From the NCBI RefSeq assembly GCF_013266735.1, contig NZ_JABSNU010000001.1, forward strand, positions 620,001 to 684,000: a stretch of DNA of 64,000 nucleotides, given 5' to 3'. The notes beneath the pieces were generated by a model. It was not told the origin of the DNA, did not search any database, and worked only from the letters and a program-made list of their open reading frames with translations. The position numbers were made by a program, and so were the translations under genes. Below, piece after piece: positions 62,425 through 64,000 of the stretch (the first letter of the stretch is position 1; each line of letters opens with the position of its first letter). The stretch is from Pedobacter foliorum. GTDB taxonomy: Bacteria; Bacteroidota; Bacteroidia; Sphingobacteriales; Sphingobacteriaceae.

Positions 62425-63441
62425 ATGGACTACATAAAAAAGTTTAGCGAAATCGATAATAATGATCTTGCGGAGGTTGGAGAAAAGAACGCTACTCTTG
62501 GAGAGATGTTCAGTCATTTAACATCCGAGGGGGTGTTAATACCTAAGGGTTTTGCGGTTACGGCTGCAGCGTACGCCTATTTTGTGAGCTGCAATCATCT
62601 TGAAATTGCACTTTCTGAGCTAATGAAAAAGCTGGATAAGCGGAAATATGCAAATTTATCAGAAATTGGAAAGCAAGCCAGAAACTTGCTTATGGCTGGA
62701 AGAATGACCAATGATCTTGGAATGTCTATAATTGGAGCTTATGATGCGATGTTTGAAGACGGGATCCAGGAAGTGGCCGTACGGAGCAGTGCAACCTCAG
62801 CATATTTACCCGAAGCTAGTTTTGCCGGCCTTCATGAATCTTATCTAAATATTCGCGGAAGTTATGCACTGCTTTATGCTGTAAAGCAATGTTATGCCTC
62901 TTTATACACCGATAGAGCAATCAAATATCGGGCGGACAAAGGTATTGATCATAACAAAGTATCCATTTCTGTTGGTATACAAGAAATGATCCGTTCAGAT
63001 ATTGCTTGTTCCGGTATTGGTTTTACGCCGGGACCTGAATCTGCTTACCCTGATGTCCTGCATATATCTGGCATTTGGGGACTGGGAGTGGACACTGCTC
63101 AGGAAAAGTTGAGTCCCGATGAATTTTTAGTCTCCAAGTCAGCGCTTGAGCAAGGTTCTACAGCAATTCTTCAAAAGAATCTGGGTAATAAAGCGCAAAT
63201 GATGGTTTATGCAGATGAAGCAGATGAGGTTAATTCAACAGTGCGCATAATTACCCCTTTAAATCTTCAGAGCAAGTTTGTTCTTGAGTATTATGAGGTT
63301 GAAAAATTAGCTAAATGGGCCCTTATTATTGAAAAACATTATAAGAAGCCAATGAATTTTGAATGGGCAAAGGATGGAATCGGTCACCAGTTGTATATTA
63401 TTCAGGCTTTTGCACAAGAGTTTAGTTCTTCAACTTGGTGA
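62425..63441 (+). CDS. Stand-alone PEP-synthase-type ATP-grasp domain
   Basis: 338 residues matching the PEP/pyruvate-binding N-terminal domain of phosphoenolpyruvate synthase: NDLAEVGEKNATLGEMFSHL, VAVRSSATSAYLPEASFAGLHESYLNI and FEWAKDGIGHQLYIIQA. Full enzymes have about 800 residues; the phospho-histidine and catalytic barrel domains are missing, and the frame closes EFSSSTW. The stop lies 20 bases within the convergent Crp/Fnr gene. It is either a trimmed regulator-like protein or a 3'-truncated gene. Confidence 0.8.
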   Translation: MDYIKKFSEIDNNDLAEVGEKNATLGEMFSHLTSEGVLIPKGFAVTAAAYAYFVSCNHLEIALSELMKKLDKRKYANLSEIGKQARNLLMAGRMTNDLGMSIIGAYDAMFEDGIQEVAVRSSATSAYLPEASFAGLHESYLNIRGSYALLYAVKQCYASLYTDRAIKYRADKGIDHNKVSISVGIQEMIRSDIACSGIGFTPGPESAYPDVLHISGIWGLGVDTAQEKLSPDEFLVSKSALEQGSTAILQKNLGNKAQMMVYADEADEVNSTVRIITPLNLQSKFVLEYYEVEKLAKWALIIEKHYKKPMNFEWAKDGIGHQLYIIQAFAQEFSSSTW

Positions 63442-64000
63442 TGCGACCAATGTCAATCAATTCCATCTGATTGCCTTTTCTTTCGATTAAACCTTCTTCC
63501 TTAAAATCTGAAAGTGTTCTGCTCACTGTTTCCATAGCAACCCCAGCCAATTCAGCCAGCTCGTCTCTGGAGATATTCAGTAAGGTAGTTGATGGTGATT
63601 TACAACTTAACCGGATTAAGACCTGCGCAATTCGCTTGCGCACCGAAAGATAAGCAAGTTCCAGCAGTTGTTCTTCTTTCTGGTGGATGTCATTGGATAA
63701 TATTTTGATAAACTGTCGACTGACTTCAGGATATTTATTTAGCAGGTTTACAACGAGGTCCTTTGGCAATAAACATAAAGCAGCATCTTCAATAACTTCT
63801 GCAGTTTCCGTAAAAGGCTCTTCGAGCAGGAGCGAATCTAACCCAATATAGTCATCAGGTTTGTATAAACCGGTAATGAACTGTCTGCCATCCAATGCAC
63901 GTTTTATGGTTTTAATGCTCCCTTCTATCAGCAGGTATAGGCCCTGAGGGGTATCTCCTTCATAAAACAATACTTGTTTTTTTTTGATGCGCTTGATTTT
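63422..64000 (-). CDS. Crp/Fnr family regulator, N-terminus cut by window edge
   Basis: 192 codons are visible and the frame continues to base 64000 (KIKRIKKKQVLFYEGDTPQGLYLL), so the true start lies outside the window. The cyclic-nucleotide-type sensor beta roll is followed by a long helix and the HTH domain (ISRDELAELAGVAMETVSRTLSDFKEEGLIERKGNQMELID). No FNR cysteine cluster is visible in this part. It lies beside stress genes that carry FNR-like palindromes. Confidence 0.88.
   Translation of the reverse strand, partial: KIKRIKKKQVLFYEGDTPQGLYLLIEGSIKTIKRALDGRQFITGLYKPDDYIGLDSLLLEEPFTETAEVIEDAALCLLPKDLVVNLLNKYPEVSRQFIKILSNDIHQKEEQLLELAYLSVRKRIAQVLIRLSCKSPSTTLLNISRDELAELAGVAMETVSRTLSDFKEEGLIERKGNQMELIDIGRITKLKN

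Noticed and set aside
1-64000. CRISPR array or Cas genes
   Set aside because: No regularly spaced direct repeats and no Cas-like protein were seen on either strand.
1-64000. tRNA or rRNA genes
   Set aside because: No T-loop or anticodon arm pattern and no rRNA segment was recognised in the gaps; a tRNA search program would settle it.

Overview
The window looks like a chromosomal segment of a Bacteroidetes bacterium of the family Sphingobacteriaceae, most like Pedobacter or a close relative. Support comes from the AT-leaning base composition, promoters of the Bacteroidetes type (TTTG-N19-TAnnTTTG is visible ahead of the TonB receptor at 26511), TonB receptors with an N-terminal carboxypeptidase-like domain, DUF3570/DUF4266/DUF4374 proteins, TlpA proteins with a long N-terminal extension, and ECF sigma factors in quantity. 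This placement is inferred from gene content; no rRNA or tRNA gene is present to confirm it.

Layout. 1-11.2 kb is a mixed set of single genes: a cut CPBP membrane protease, a TlpA thioredoxin, a serine hydrolase, VOC proteins, a GNAT, a PAS kinase and an AraC regulator. 11.4-16.6 kb is a zeaxanthin-type carotenoid operon (marR-crtI-crtB-unknown-crtZ-crtY) with palindromic operator candidates ahead of marR. 17.1-26.6 kb is an iron/siderophore uptake block: two TonB receptors, two PepSY membrane proteins, a DUF4374 lipoprotein and a CNGRC protein. Its first receptor has a Fur-like box laid over a consensus promoter and a two-hairpin leader. 26.6-30.6 kb is a scar zone with stumps of an alpha-L-rhamnosidase, an M16 peptidase and an ISL3 transposase, plus a TPR histidine kinase.

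30.9-38.6 kb is an envelope oxidative-damage module. Two sigma/anti-sigma pairs meet tail to tail. The second pair is divergent from an eight-gene run: two YHS proteins, a DoxX-like protein, a DinB-like protein, an NRDE/ATP-grasp fusion, MsrA, a DUF1223 protein and MsrB. The divergent promoters carry the same -35 and -10 words with identical spacing, so the sigma factor very probably drives both itself and the Msr operon.

38.6-48.6 kb is looser: a GAF protein, a small Met/Asp-rich lipoprotein, a flotillin-like SPFH protein, a broken repeat protein, a histidine kinase, a group II intron 3' end, a monooxygenase stump, a GH43 enzyme, a BamA-like barrel and a long gene-free stretch.

48.6-57.9 kb is a minus-strand redox and metal block: response regulator and kinase, Rieske protein, thioredoxin, FAD:protein FMN transferase (ApbE), DUF4266 lipoprotein ending in GGGCGCN, DUF3570 outer membrane protein, cytochrome b, VIT-type metal transporter and a P-type cation ATPase. 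58-64 kb holds a D-2-hydroxyacid dehydrogenase, HdeD-like protein, LOG protein, two tandem universal stress proteins, a stand-alone PEP-synthase ATP-grasp domain and a Crp/Fnr regulator cut by the window edge. FNR-like palindromes lie ahead of the ATPase, between the dehydrogenase and HdeD genes, and ahead of the stress proteins, suggesting a low-oxygen or redox regulon. No CRISPR array, tRNA, rRNA or intact mobile element was seen.
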